From: Flagellimonas olearia
GTDB taxonomy: Bacteria > Bacteroidota > Bacteroidia > Flavobacteriales > Flavobacteriaceae
Reading direction: 5' to 3'
Length of the DNA: 64,000 nt
Assembly: GCF_009184425.1 (NCBI RefSeq)
Contig: NZ_WELG01000002.1
Coordinates: 620,001 to 684,000, forward strand
Shown: in pieces, positions 33,901 through 40,859 of the stretch
Position numbering within the stretch: the first letter of the stretch is position 1
How the letters are laid out: every line of letters starts with the position of its first letter
Position numbers and translations under genes: made by a program
The notes under the pieces: model-generated
Databases searched by the model: none
What the model was told of the DNA's origin: nothing
The model's input: the letters and a program-made list of their open reading frames with translations, nothing else

Positions 33901-36253
33901 CTGTGGTTTGATCCAAAAGTTGATATTCGTAATCAATAGGCATATTGGTCACGGTAATGTTTCCATCCGTGTCACAAATAATATCGCTAGAGGTGTATTG
34001 TGGGTTGAGCGGGTTCTTGTAAATATTGAAATAGAACCTGCTGAAACATCCGTTCTGATAGTTGATGATCAATCGGTACTGTCCTGAATCCGAAGCCAAG
34101 AAGTCGTTCCCGGTATCCACGGTGTTCCAAGTACAGCTTGCGTTGGTGTTGGCACAGCCTGAAACAGCAGATCCACAGCTAGTTTCGTCCAATTGTTCCC
34201 AAACAATGCTCTGCGCATCAGGGATGTTTACTTGTATAAGTTCTGTGTCGTTAAGACCACATAAGAAGATTTCGGGCAGTTCGCTACCGTCATTGGGGCA
34301 GATTTGAATCTCGCCATCAATGGTATTTGAAGTGTTGTTGATTAACGCCGTGATAGGGTTGCTTTGAACCGAACCGAACAATTCAACCACTATGATTTCC
34401 ATAAAATCCTTACAGGGATCGGCAACTTGCTTGTCTACTAGATAAGTTCCGGTATCACCTACCAAAATAGTGCTTGGGTCGTTGTCGGCATCGGCATCGG
34501 TAATAACGGTATCTGTACCAAGATCAATCTGGTTGTTGCCATTTTCATCACGGTACCAGATATAGTTGTCAAAATTGTCACCGGCATCCAAAAGCACGGT
34601 ATCACCACAAAGTTGTACCGTTCTGCTAAAGTTACAGGCACTTAGGTCATCCAACAAAAAGTTGGTGGCCCCGGGGGTGGGGAAACCACAACCGTCAAAT
34701 TCGGACACACTGGGGTCGTCCGTAATCTGTGCATTGTTAATGACACCACTATAGGTGGAATAGGCCAAGTTTTGGATGATATCCGTACAGGCATCGATAA
34801 AGTCAAAACAGTTTTCCGCCACTTGTACCCGCATCCGGATGGAGGCCATGGGATCACCTTCTTCTACCAAACCATCTGGAATACTGAAGAATATGGTTCG
34901 TGAGGCCGGATCGTAGGAGTAAGTAGCTCCTGCGGGCATGGTAATGCTGCTTTCATCCAAGGTTACGTTAATGGGCAATACATCTCGAATGGTATAATAT
35001 CTTTGAAAAGGGTCTGAACTGGCAGGATCAACCCCGGTGGCATCATCATTCCCCACATTCTCAAAAGAGAGCACATAATCCAAGTATTGTCCTAAGTTAA
35101 CTCCTTGACCTGTAATATCGTTACCTCCAATATCCTCAACGGTTTTGGTCAGCTCAATATTGGGCTCAATGATTTCCACATCCAGAGAGGTGAAGAAAAT
35201 GTCGTATTTATCCTGGGTTGAGGATGCTCTTAAAGTCGCCCCGGTCTCACTGTTTGGAATAACCGTCTGGTTGGGGTTAGGTATGGTGAACAAATCCACA
35301 TCCCAACCTAAAGTGTTTACACTGTTGGGGTTTCTAGTGGTGATAATATTGTCTTCAATGGTAATGTTACTATTGAAAAAGTTGGTGGTAGGGTTGACTG
35401 TGTTTCCAAGTGTTGTAAATCCGGCGTTGCTGTCCGCACGAATGGCAAGCCTGTCCCCAGAGATTCGGTTGTCTCCTTCCAAAGTGGCCACACCCAATTT
35501 TGCACGCACGGGAAAGGGCGCGGGCAATGTGGTAAAACCACTAAAGGGAACATCAACCGTTTGTCCTGATTTGATACCGGCGTACCCATCAAAAGTGGTA
35601 ATGTATTTACCGGGAAGGGTTGGGTTTTCATAAACCACGACCAAGGTCCAACCTCCAGAAATACCTCCGGTAATGGAGCTTCCGGAACTAGCCCTGACGT
35701 TTGCTACAAAGTATTCCCCATCGGGGTTGGCCAATGAGGATACCATGGAAGTTACATCCTTATAACAAGCATAGGGGCTATAGCTCCCAAAGTCGGAATC
35801 GTTATATCCATCAAATAAAATTTCATCTGCGGTCAGATCTACATAGGAACCTCCAGGAACCCTAAACTTGACCTGGTTGAAATCGCTCCTATCACTGCCC
35901 TTGTATACTGCGGACCAGTATAGTCCGGCATATCGTATTAATGAACAGGAAGGGTCCGGTACGGCCAAGGTGGCACTACTGGAACTAAAGGTGGAACCAT
36001 CCCCGTCTATATCAATATATTGCATGTTAAGGTCATCGTTATATGATGAGCTTGAACCGGTTGCATTGTAAGGGTCTTCAGGGTCTGTACTTCCGGAATC
36101 CCTGTTTACTATATTGTTGGCAATAAAGGTAAGATCCCCCCTAAGTTCGTTTTCATAACGTACGTCAAAGGTGTTCTTGACCTGGGAAGTACCCACCCAA
36201 GAAATGAGTGCCATCCCTAAGAACAGCAATATTTTATGTAAAGGTTTGGCCAT
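21938..36253 (-). CDS. Giant SprB-like surface adhesin with type-B T9SS sorting domain
   Basis: A 4771-residue secreted protein. Signal peptide about residues 1-24 (MAKPLHKILLFLGMALISWV). Residues about 25-350 are the N-terminal domain found in SprB-type proteins. About 355-520 is a DUF11-like domain (NIELTKTVEDIGG). From about 830 to 4680 there are about 42 SprB-type repeats of 75-100 residues, each starting with a C-x-G-x-x-x-G-x-I pattern and GGT-x-PYxY and closing with D-x-x-G-C before the next strand. About 1830-2030 a jelly-roll-like domain is inserted within one repeat. The last 90 residues (MPNFFTPDGDGLNDTW to GHFTLYRQ) are the gliding-motility-associated C-terminal domain that directs export through the type IX system. 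SprB of F. johnsoniae is moved along the cell surface to produce gliding. The gene lies between two PorP/SprF genes with 0-2 base gaps. Confidence 0.93.
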   Translation of the reverse strand: MAKPLHKILLFLGMALISWVGTSQVKNTFDVRYENELRGDLTFIANNIVNRDSGSTDPEDPYNATGSSSSYNDDLNMQYIDIDGDGSTFSSSSATLAVPDPSCSLIRYAGLYWSAVYKGSDRSDFNQVKFRVPGGSYVDLTADEILFDGYNDSDFGSYSPYACYKDVTSMVSSLANPDGEYFVANVRASSGSSITGGISGGWTLVVVYENPTLPGKYITTFDGYAGIKSGQTVDVPFSGFTTLPAPFPVRAKLGVATLEGDNRISGDRLAIRADSNAGFTTLGNTVNPTTNFFNSNITIEDNIITTRNPNSVNTLGWDVDLFTIPNPNQTVIPNSETGATLRASSTQDKYDIFFTSLDVEIIEPNIELTKTVEDIGGNDITGQGVNLGQYLDYVLSFENVGNDDATGVDPASSDPFQRYYTIRDVLPINVTLDESSITMPAGATYSYDPASRTIFFSIPDGLVEEGDPMASIRMRVQVAENCFDFIDACTDIIQNLAYSTYSGVINNAQITDDPSVSEFDGCGFPTPGATNFLLDDLSACNFSRTVQLCGDTVLLDAGDNFDNYIWYRDENGNNQIDLGTDTVITDADADNDPSTILVGDTGTYLVDKQVADPCKDFMEIIVVELFGSVQSNPITALINNTSNTIDGEIQICPNDGSELPEIFLCGLNDTELIQVNIPDAQSIVWEQLDETSCGSAVSGCANTNASCTWNTVDTGNDFLASDSGQYRLIINYQNGCFSRFYFNIYKNPLNPQYTSSDIICDTDGNITVTNMPIDYEYQLLDQTTGNVLVPFGPSPSFDITTNGAYAVEMRQQGVTDGCVFLLENIGILERNFQVDITPQDTNCSGLGEIAISVLNVEPQYYYEISQGGTVVDTHGPSTDNNYTFENLNDGVYDVTVTTDDGCTYTEQVTILDLADLELTARVSQHITCKEGNILMESTGGKTPHLYAIWSYTDDLGNPVISYPTVQDIPPSEFQTSQIFDIYDPGEYLFVVVDRFNCYDISNPVTIEFRPAADYDFNTIVDVLCFGESTGSITKNLTNSNGYQLTYYLFDATGFDEDNYDYVNALATNETGFFSGLPSGDYVIVINQRKGSASCDYYDYVTVDGPPQALDADSALVQDYTCLQDGIIEAQNVSGGTAPYEYSIDGVNFVSGPGAETFSGLTEGTYTVTVRDANGCLIATDPITIDPLNPPTDLDFSATNPICPVFTSDVTLSATGGTPNLTYEIIAPAGSVVNNGNNATFAGLAPGTYLFRVTDSLGCSYDESYTIDPITEISVTGQLLSNITCFGDTDGELQFNVANFNTDYDYSVTGPATFNGSAQTNGTISLSGLAEGTYTITVTDNYTSCTDTASVTINAPPSALTASHVVAQPSCIADGSVTITPTGGWGGNSFEITAGPVGYVLPAPQSNGLFANLTIGGTYTYTVTDSNGCVFTDTFDIIEAVAPILAIVPNDICYDDAVGLTLTANVTSGGDGNYEYSLNGGPFVSGNVFSGLAPGTYTIDVRDGNSCTDSASITIDPELSVIASAPDIIACGTDTDITITAAGGDGNYVYAVVGNGVTPADGDFSTTNPVSVTGAGDYDVYVRDNNGAAGYCEASYDITIAQDPPLAISVTDTGILCSGEAQATITINASGGEAPYQYSINNGATYQTSNTFVNQAAGSYNIRVRDANNCTVDEIYTITEPLTLSASAAVTQLAECNPGLGAEVRITNALGGTAPYEYSFDGGSTYGSSSIGYLFPGTHTLYIRDANLCTYPMTVTIDPVPTPPNVTPAIDYECDGEGIITLTPDSADFDYTYEIDGNPNSPADSNIFNNVAVGSHTITVNYTSNSAPTPSVLLLETFGAGPNTSIPEVDPAYCYEPQNGAVNSCGWAIDTHIQDGEYSVTQTIVNPYGTWRNPNDHSALANGRFLAMNVGGAVGPNGIIYAKRDIEVVPNRDITISLWAFNLLRVGTGGADPDIDIQLVDGVGTVIASTTTGQVPKNNNADDWQNYTVTLNPGGNANLDIVIRTNSAVTGGNDIAIDDIQAFQTPEVCSGSLTVDVNVEDGHAFDAAITAFTDISCNGSADGSITFEAENFDPATGFTYQVDGGAVSAPQFASPVTVNGLTAGNHTITIVDLRDPACSVILNQTLTEPDALVASASVTSVMTCTNGGATITASATGGTPTYQYQLEDNGGGVLVAYQSSNIFTGLSDGDYIIRVIDTNLCEDPVDTAITIAPPADILFDVTPTACYSGNNDGTIQVDVTSGNGDYQFSLNGGPWITPSPATATTHTFSGLAAGNYTINVRDGFGCTGTLQNVTIVDALIASVAVEDITTCADGSITVTASGGSPTLEYAFVPTTTDPTGSFSTTNTYTVTAGNEGTYDVYVRDNSATAPFCEFMETVTVDPATPLTMTATPTDPECHDGTGSILVDITSGLAPYTIQIIDLDNGGASDQTDTNVLSTSRTYYNLMPGDYTINITDATGCTITDTQTINNPDELTGVVSGVTPATCTGDINDFGFEFSGYPTTLGTIQFSADGGATWIGDNSNPGTSDQFTGYTSGQTVYPSMRTVDGSNNTICQTDLPPFIIPYPLDDLDITILPIIVNCNELQVTVRGQNGTAPYEYAYSDDPANFNPATAAWTAPLPLGTTHTFVGLVPGRTYTFYVRDSAGCVRQSNVNVNDIITVPLEITSSITPSCDGANNGSITYTVTDNQAPFETQFRWTLYDMSSGSAVFVTDSGGIVPFSTPQQDITINNLAPGNYFIEVVEVDGSNNDSCVGATENELLIELDPLSGTPNVLQDISCNAPGLIEVQNPLGGGGIYTYTVTGPVPFVTITTTSDNPIEIPANSPAGTYAVEIQDQFGCSMPLGTVDLDLTPNPTITGIAVDNCTDPATVTITATTTAAQIFYSLDGGTTYVDNGGVFNNIAAGTYNVSIIDSNGCIDTDTVTVHPVLQANVVLTKLLDCSVSPDAEITLEVLQGSGSYDYEISDGSGIVVSRTSLSTNPLVFSTTTVEDYIITIYDNNTASPECSRVFNVSVPPAIMPSFSITSFSDVTCNGDADGTISVSAVDNGTGPYTFEIISGPGSSASFPIAPTSSNATTATFTGLEGSIAGITYTIEVTAANGCTTTLTQIISQPDPIANINTSVVEFGCTTGNNMNNATITVDTASITGGSGTYVIYEFINDQGTPATGDDVVVQSGSNNVYIETNTAGGSYIINVYDNNGCVGTATETIAPFDELLSASVAIDAVATCVTGENITITATGSITNSITDPANYEFRLLPSGPFQASGSFTGLAVGTHNFEVRNTVTGCIISVSHTVASPEVLDLDVVSTTNITCFGAADGEVELNLVDASSITYASATSYTLYYDINNTPTNLADDVITTGSDADGSFTITGLAAGTYYIEVTDTNPPGAACVYTQSFNIAGPAAAVTAATAITDITCNPGNDGIIEIINAQGGWGGYAYYVSTVANPDPNDPSNYVANPRFENLVAGTYEIWVIDQFGCAVQLPDETLADPLPIVADLQVNNENCVNLQGEIEVVGIPATNPVTGGQGSNYMYQLIRNGSNVGSPQTSTIFSGLGAGSYEVYIIDQWGCDTTVGPVVLSEAMSATATVVKPIDCTVDPGGQITINVSGGSSNLFFEVVFPDGLTTDNNTTGVFTGLTQPGTYTFTVTDSDTTTPCTFTLTQELDDKVDPSLLASTIQNVSCFGGSDGSILANLDPATAANPIYRYELIGISVGAPSRPLQDTPLFENLPAGDYEVRVVSSRGCEDIRPETITEPTALTASATASAFVCSPSNSVNESTVTVTANGGTGTYYYSFNGNGFTQDATFGVTDNGSVQTINYIVRDANGCEYVDSVDVQPLNTFTLNTAQDTAITCNDPERVTITVVESIGGDSYTFALLPVGNPYGSVVSSTSTTATFDLSIPGNYTFRATNDTTGCYEEITYTIAPYDTIDVVASVVSHAMCYGEAGTLEIDVTGYTGAYDYEVFRADGSSLGLTGSGNTSVNPFEIPDPTNLLVGGSYYIRVTETGAPFCVEDSNTVQIISPSAALDAAPVEVANVTCTNDQGQIYVAPTGGTAPYNIVLTNTDTGQVYNANNVASFLFTGLSAGDFDVEITDANGCPLTRNITLVRPDDITASISASTTMLDCYGQDDASITAINVLGGQGVYQYQLNVYDATGTNIVFTSGVQSSATFTGLGAGYYGITISDDWNCGVNVGPIQIQEPDEVESNLVQTAEMTCTMDGSMRLSASGGSGSYEYYDVNTSTWQSFNNGSYHDFPNMLADAYQFMVRDSNGCTAMVSNQVTIDEVPELILTIDDSAAFINCFGEPTGTIIAHATGGLGNYNYELFSDAALTNLVAGPNTNGVFNGLYAGDYYVRVTSGDCVEVSPVIPIVDPAPLQVDREESTDATCSGMNDGTITVEVSGGTGQILYAISPNLDQFDTVNTFTDLAPGTYDVIAQDINGCFMTFQFTIEQPEPIEAEAINIMHEVCFDSADGSFELQITGGTAPYETALDSNADADFVPGQTVFQNLSAGTHVVFIRDAEGCDTNVFVEIEPGVNLGATVTPMYECTGNIPNNSLDIIFEDPTVSADVLYALDSTDPADMQLSADFTNMTPGDHYITIAHANGCMTTYDFTIEGYEPLTLILENNTINQITAVAEGGVAPYTFYFDDVDNGSENTFYINRTDTYTVTVIDQNGCQATAEIFMEFIDIEMPNFFTPDGDGLNDTWIPDNIEGFPDVLIKIYDRYGRVVEEMTRNTQGWDGNYDGKPLPTGDYWYVVRLQGEQDNREFVGHFTLYRQ

Positions 36254-36255
36254 GG

Positions 36256-38325
36256 TTAGCTATTGTAGTTTGGTTTCACGCGCATGATCCACATTTGGTC
36301 ATCATACGAAGCGTTTAGTTTGGAATAGTAAGAGGTTAGGGCGTTGTTCCAGGTTTCATGTTTTTTGAGGTACACATATCTATGGTTGTCCTCTGGGTTT
36401 ATGAAATAACTGGCATTTAAACCTCTGGAATTCAGTGCTTTTACAAATTGCTTGGCACTGGTTGAATTGTCGAATACGCTGGCTATGATGTAGAAGCCTT
36501 CTGGCAATCCGTTTGCGTTTATGGTTTTGTAGGTTACCTGGCCTGAGCCTGTACTACTTTTGTTAACATTCTTGTGTAAGGAGTTGTTTCCATATTTGGA
36601 AGGTGTTGTTGTTGAGCTGTTTACAAATCCTTGGATGGTGGCAGTACCATCGTTGACGTTCATGACCCACGCATCACCTTTATATGAACCATTGAGTTTG
36701 GAATGGTATGCCTCCAAAGCTTCTTTTTTGTCCTTGTATCCGTCCAAATACACATAATTGAGACCGTTCTTTGGATTTTCAAAGTAGCCAGCATCAAGAA
36801 TACCTTGTTCATGGAGTTGTTGGATAAAGGCGTCCACGTTTTCTGGATTTTTAAAAACGTTGGCGATTAAGTAATGTCCGCTTTGAACATTGGGAATAGC
36901 ATTTGACTTGAAACGGGCAGATTTGATCTTCTTGGTATTGGAGGTTTTGTCCCTTTTTACCGAAGAGGTATGTGCTACCGCGTTGTTGGTTTTGGATTCG
37001 TTGATACGGATAATCTTTTTGGTTGCCGTGGTATTGGTAAGCCCGTGATTTGAAATAGGTTGTTTCTTGGTTTGTGTTACAAGGTCGGCACTGTCCATAT
37101 TGGCAAAATAGACTTGCTTGGCCTTTTCTTCAAGCGCTGGATTTTGTCCTCTTGTTTCACGTTTTACCATTTTCATGACCGTTTCAAAACGTTTCTCCAA
37201 ATCTTGTCTACGGGTGGTTTCTATGGAATCCTGACGCATGAGGAGCTCGTCCAAAATGGCATCGTTTTCGGCTAACTTGTCTTTCAATTGTGCTATTTCC
37301 AGGTCCTTTTCGGTAATACTCAAGCTGTCTTGTGGAACATTTTCGTTTTCCACCAAGGCTTCGTTTTCTTTTTCCAACATTACGCGGTCCTCGGTAAGGT
37401 TCGGCGTAAAGGAATAGGCAAGGGAAATCTCATGACTTACCCCAAAGTTTTCAAAGTTGTTGGAGAGACCTTTTTCCATGGTGTAACCCAGGGAGATGTT
37501 CTTGGTCAAATTAAACCCAAGTCCTGCAGATGCGCCGTAGAAATCGTCATAACCCGCTTGTAGCCATCCTAGCTTGGGAAGATCAAGGATAAGGTTTCCT
37601 CCCAATACGAGGTTTTCCTCACCCACTTTTCTAACCCGGGCCATAGGCATCAATCTGGCGCGTTCCAAAAGCCCCGCACCATTTTTAAACTGATGGGTAT
37701 ATTGTAGGTGTCCGGAATAGGTTTTTTCGTTGAATTCGGTAACAGATTCACTGTTCTTAAGGTTGTAATCAAAAAGGTTTTCGGCAAAACCACCAATGTC
37801 GAAATTCCCTATGGAAAAGTTGAAACCGGGTTGAAAACTCACCAAGGAACTACTTTCCAAAGTGTTTAGAAAAGGATCGTTTTCAATGGCATTGACACGG
37901 TCTTGGTTCAAGGCACTTTGGTAATATGAAAAGTTGGCTCCGAAAGTAAAGGTGCTTTTTGGGGCCAATCGCACACCATAGGCGTAGTTGGCGTGAACAC
38001 CGAAGTTGTTGAAAACCCCTTCCCTATTGGTAAATAAGCTTAGACCCACACCACTTCTGTCACTCACTCTACCACTATAACTCAAGAAGTATACCTGGTT
38101 GTTATCGTCAAAAGATACCGACTGGTTTCTATGAAATAAATTGATATAGGACTTGTCTTCGCGCACTGTTGAAAATGTTGGGTTCAACAAGAACCTGTTA
38201 AATTTCAGCAAGTTCTGGGATGGGATGTTATAGGGCACAAAAGGATCCTCCTCTTGTCCGTAGGTCCCGGATGAAGCAAGTAGCAAGATATAGACGAGTA
38301 GTAGTAAAGGTTTTTTGGTGTGCAT
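36256..38325 (-). CDS. PorP/SprF-family barrel fused to two SPOR-like repeats
   Basis: A 689-residue protein. Signal peptide MHTKKPLLLLVYILLLASSG; then a PorP/SprF barrel (about residues 25-310; NLLKFNRFLLNPTFSTVRED). Next a charged coiled-coil stretch (about 335-415, beginning ITEKDLEIAQLKDKLAEND), a basic linker, and two copies of an about 75-residue unit (about 490-565 and 612-685): GHYLIANVF...GYFENPKNGLNYVYL...WVMNV and GFYIIASVF...ASYFINPEDNHRYVYL...WIMRV. These look like SPOR domains, which bind peptidoglycan. Expected role: outer-membrane partner of the neighbouring adhesins with a periplasmic anchor. It lies 2 bases upstream of the giant adhesin gene. Confidence 0.88.
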   Translation of the reverse strand: MHTKKPLLLLVYILLLASSGTYGQEEDPFVPYNIPSQNLLKFNRFLLNPTFSTVREDKSYINLFHRNQSVSFDDNNQVYFLSYSGRVSDRSGVGLSLFTNREGVFNNFGVHANYAYGVRLAPKSTFTFGANFSYYQSALNQDRVNAIENDPFLNTLESSSLVSFQPGFNFSIGNFDIGGFAENLFDYNLKNSESVTEFNEKTYSGHLQYTHQFKNGAGLLERARLMPMARVRKVGEENLVLGGNLILDLPKLGWLQAGYDDFYGASAGLGFNLTKNISLGYTMEKGLSNNFENFGVSHEISLAYSFTPNLTEDRVMLEKENEALVENENVPQDSLSITEKDLEIAQLKDKLAENDAILDELLMRQDSIETTRRQDLEKRFETVMKMVKRETRGQNPALEEKAKQVYFANMDSADLVTQTKKQPISNHGLTNTTATKKIIRINESKTNNAVAHTSSVKRDKTSNTKKIKSARFKSNAIPNVQSGHYLIANVFKNPENVDAFIQQLHEQGILDAGYFENPKNGLNYVYLDGYKDKKEALEAYHSKLNGSYKGDAWVMNVNDGTATIQGFVNSSTTTPSKYGNNSLHKNVNKSSTGSGQVTYKTINANGLPEGFYIIASVFDNSTSAKQFVKALNSRGLNASYFINPEDNHRYVYLKKHETWNNALTSYYSKLNASYDDQMWIMRVKPNYNS

Positions 38326-38331
38326 TTCTGT

Positions 38332-40593
38332 TTATTTAATAACAGTTATGGTGCCCTGTTTCAGGCTTTTACCTCCTTTGCTGATCTTGTAATAAAAGAT
38401 CATGCTGGATTTGTTGAACGTTGAGGTGGATTGCGGCCAATTGTTTTCATAATTGGTCTGGCTGAATACCTCCTTCCCTCTTTCATTGAATATGGTCACT
38501 AGAACTTCTTGATCTCTGGAGTAGGTATTTGGCAATATCCATAGGTCATTGATACCATCGCCATTGGCTGTAATTACATTGGGAATGGCAAACATGTCCC
38601 TATATACCACAGTAATGACACGGCTTACGGTACACCCACCAAAATGGGCTACCAACAGGTATTGTCCTTCCTCTTGAAAACCAAAGAAATCCTGAGTTGA
38701 TACTAAATTGCTGTTGTAGTCGAACCACTCATAAGAATCTGCACCGCTTGCGGTCATGGTCATGGTTTCGCCCTCAATAATGATAAGTTCTTGAGGCTTG
38801 TCCAAGACCAATAATGATTCGTCAAAGGCACGTATAGTAATTTCATTGGATGTCAACGGACAATCGTTGGTCCTGATAACAAGTTGGTATACGCCAACCT
38901 CTGAAACGGTATAGCTTTCAGATGAGGTGTCTACAACAGTGCCGTCCTTAACCCATTCAAAAGTTTCACCCTCGAGGCTTTGTGTGCTGTTCAGTACGAT
39001 AGGGTCTGAACCTTCACACAATACGGTTCCCGTAGTTGAAATGGTAAGAGCTTGATTAACAACAAGCTTGACATTTAGGGTGTTGGACGATGCGTTGAAC
39101 CCATCCAAGGAACCATTTAGTTTGTAGTTTCCATTGTTCCCGTGGTCAGATAGGGTTATGGTCTTGGAGGTTTCCCCTCCTATAATATTGCCATCTTTAA
39201 GCCATTCATAACTGAATGACGATTGTAGGTCCGATGTTACATTAGTTTTTGCCCCACCATCGCCGACTGCATTGATGGTTGTTAAACTCAATGTGGCATC
39301 AGTATTTTCACATGAGGTATAGGAACCTACGTAGGAAATGACAAACTCAAACGAGTTCGGAGATACTACCGTAGTTACTGCGGAGTTTTTCGGAGAAACG
39401 GAACAAGACCCACCATTTTGGGTAACCGTAACATAATACTCCCCTACTTCGCTGATATTTAATGTGTTTGTGGTTTCTCCTGAGATGGCACCACCATCTT
39501 TGAACCATTGGTAGGATGGAGAGGCTGCCGTTGTGGAAACCGATAAGGTTTTGTTCTGTGAGGGCAGCAACACAATATTTTCTTCATTGTTAAGGGCTAC
39601 TTCAAAAGAACCTGCACTCTGTACGGAAACTGCTGCGGAACGTTCTTTACAGGCACTTGGCCCTTCAATTTCAACTTCGTAGCTTCCTTCAAACCCAACC
39701 AGATTAGAGTTTATCGCATAGGAATCACCTTCCAACGTGGGTCCACTTACTTTTGTCCCATCTTTATACCACGTGTAGGTAAGCCCCATTCCGGTGATGT
39801 TGGCCTGAAGGGTATAAGGGTCTCCTGGGCACAGCTCAACATTGCTGGAACCATTTATGGCGATGCCCTGACTACTACCGGTATTGATTTCAATGGTGTT
39901 GGACAGGGTGTTTGCCGATCCAGAACAGATGGAACCATAATCCAGCTCAACATAGTACATCCCAGAAGTAGAAACGGTGATGCTCTCTGTCTTCTGGGGA
40001 AGCAATGTACCGCTGCGGTACCAATTATATTTATAGGTACTGGCATTGGGTATGTTGTGAGGTTTTAGGGTTACCGTGCCACCATCACATATTTGAATGG
40101 TTCCACCGGATGGAATGCTTCCACTGCCATTTTCACTAATAAGCAAGGGCGAATTATAGTCAATATAGTACATGGGATAAGCATCGGAGGCAGGACTGGT
40201 TTTTGAAGGACTGGTGCTTCGTACCCTGAATTTGTAGTTTTCTCCACGGACATAGTTGGGTACGGAAAACTGAAATTCGAAGTCAAAAACAGTGTTTTTA
40301 TCGCTCACCCTTGATAGTTCTATGGGAGAACCAAAGTTTCCATTGGCATCCGATAGCTCCAAGACAAACTCGTTGTTTGAGTTCACCAAGGGTAGGTTCC
40401 AGGTGAAATTCACATAATATTGATTGAAACTGCTTGAAGCACAGGCTGCTGTCCAAGGGTCGCTACTGCCATAATTGGGATTGGGCGCAGCGGTTGGTTT
40501 GTTTAGGATTTGGGCTTGCATGGTAGACGCACCCAAAATGACCACCATAAGGGTCAGTACCAGAAGGCCATACGTTGAACTACTTTTTTTCAT
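38332..40593 (-). CDS. Ig-like surface protein with type-B T9SS sorting domain (SprC/SprD-like position)
   Basis: The start at 40593 puts a signal peptide at the front (MKKSSSTYGLLVLTLMVVIL...MQAQ); an upstream in-frame codon adds an unlikely leader of 11 residues. The 753-residue protein has an N-terminal strand-rich domain (to about 165) and five or so Ig/PKD-like domains, each with a 'Y-x-W-x-K-D-G' core (YTWYKDGTKVSG, YQWFKDGGAISG, YEWLKDGNIIGG, FEWVKDGTVVDT). The final 80-odd residues (IPNVITANGDGINDLW to KQGTITVIK) are the gliding-motility-associated C-terminal domain for type IX secretion. As first gene of the operon ahead of PorP/SprF and the SprB-like gene it occupies the place of sprC/sprD in F. 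johnsoniae. Confidence 0.88.
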   Translation of the reverse strand: MKKSSSTYGLLVLTLMVVILGASTMQAQILNKPTAAPNPNYGSSDPWTAACASSSFNQYYVNFTWNLPLVNSNNEFVLELSDANGNFGSPIELSRVSDKNTVFDFEFQFSVPNYVRGENYKFRVRSTSPSKTSPASDAYPMYYIDYNSPLLISENGSGSIPSGGTIQICDGGTVTLKPHNIPNASTYKYNWYRSGTLLPQKTESITVSTSGMYYVELDYGSICSGSANTLSNTIEINTGSSQGIAINGSSNVELCPGDPYTLQANITGMGLTYTWYKDGTKVSGPTLEGDSYAINSNLVGFEGSYEVEIEGPSACKERSAAVSVQSAGSFEVALNNEENIVLLPSQNKTLSVSTTAASPSYQWFKDGGAISGETTNTLNISEVGEYYVTVTQNGGSCSVSPKNSAVTTVVSPNSFEFVISYVGSYTSCENTDATLSLTTINAVGDGGAKTNVTSDLQSSFSYEWLKDGNIIGGETSKTITLSDHGNNGNYKLNGSLDGFNASSNTLNVKLVVNQALTISTTGTVLCEGSDPIVLNSTQSLEGETFEWVKDGTVVDTSSESYTVSEVGVYQLVIRTNDCPLTSNEITIRAFDESLLVLDKPQELIIIEGETMTMTASGADSYEWFDYNSNLVSTQDFFGFQEEGQYLLVAHFGGCTVSRVITVVYRDMFAIPNVITANGDGINDLWILPNTYSRDQEVLVTIFNERGKEVFSQTNYENNWPQSTSTFNKSSMIFYYKISKGGKSLKQGTITVIK

Positions 40594-40616
40594 CACCGTT
40601 AGTTTTAAGAGGTTGA

Positions 40617-40631
40617 GGGCATACAATGCCC
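40617..40631. repeat. Short perfect inverted repeat before the adhesin operon
   Basis: GGGCAT (40617-40622) and ATGCCC (40626-40631) pair around a 3-base loop, 24-38 bases upstream of the first gene of the adhesin operon. It may be a leader hairpin or an operator; there is no T run. Confidence 0.3.
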
Positions 40632-40834
40632 AGTTAGTTTGTGCCCCTTAATGTCTTTTAGTTCGTTAGAGCGTTTCTCAAGCGCCCCATTTTCATATAG
40701 CTTTCTACTAACAAATATGATTTTATTTTCGTCGAATGGAAATATATTGTTGTAGGTGGCCCCAAAAGTGTTGTGAAATGGCGTACTTTGTATACACTAA
40801 AGCGTGATTTTTAGCTACGAAGACACGTTTTTAC

Positions 40835-40842
40835 TACATTTG
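40835..40842 (+). promoter_or_regulatory. glnS promoter -7 box
   Basis: TACATTTG, an exact TAnnTTTG match, ends 17 bases before the glnS ATG at 40860, giving a very short leader. Confidence 0.5.
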
Positions 40843-40859
40843 CGCTTCAAATTTTGGAT

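Noticed and set aside
21938-36253. Repetitive DNA as a possible CRISPR array or tandem satellite
   Set aside because: The repeats are about 230-300 bases, in frame, diverged in DNA, and explained by SprB protein repeats.
40854-40859. TTG start for glnS
   Set aside because: ATG two codons later fits the short leader after the TACATTTG box equally well and is the more usual start.
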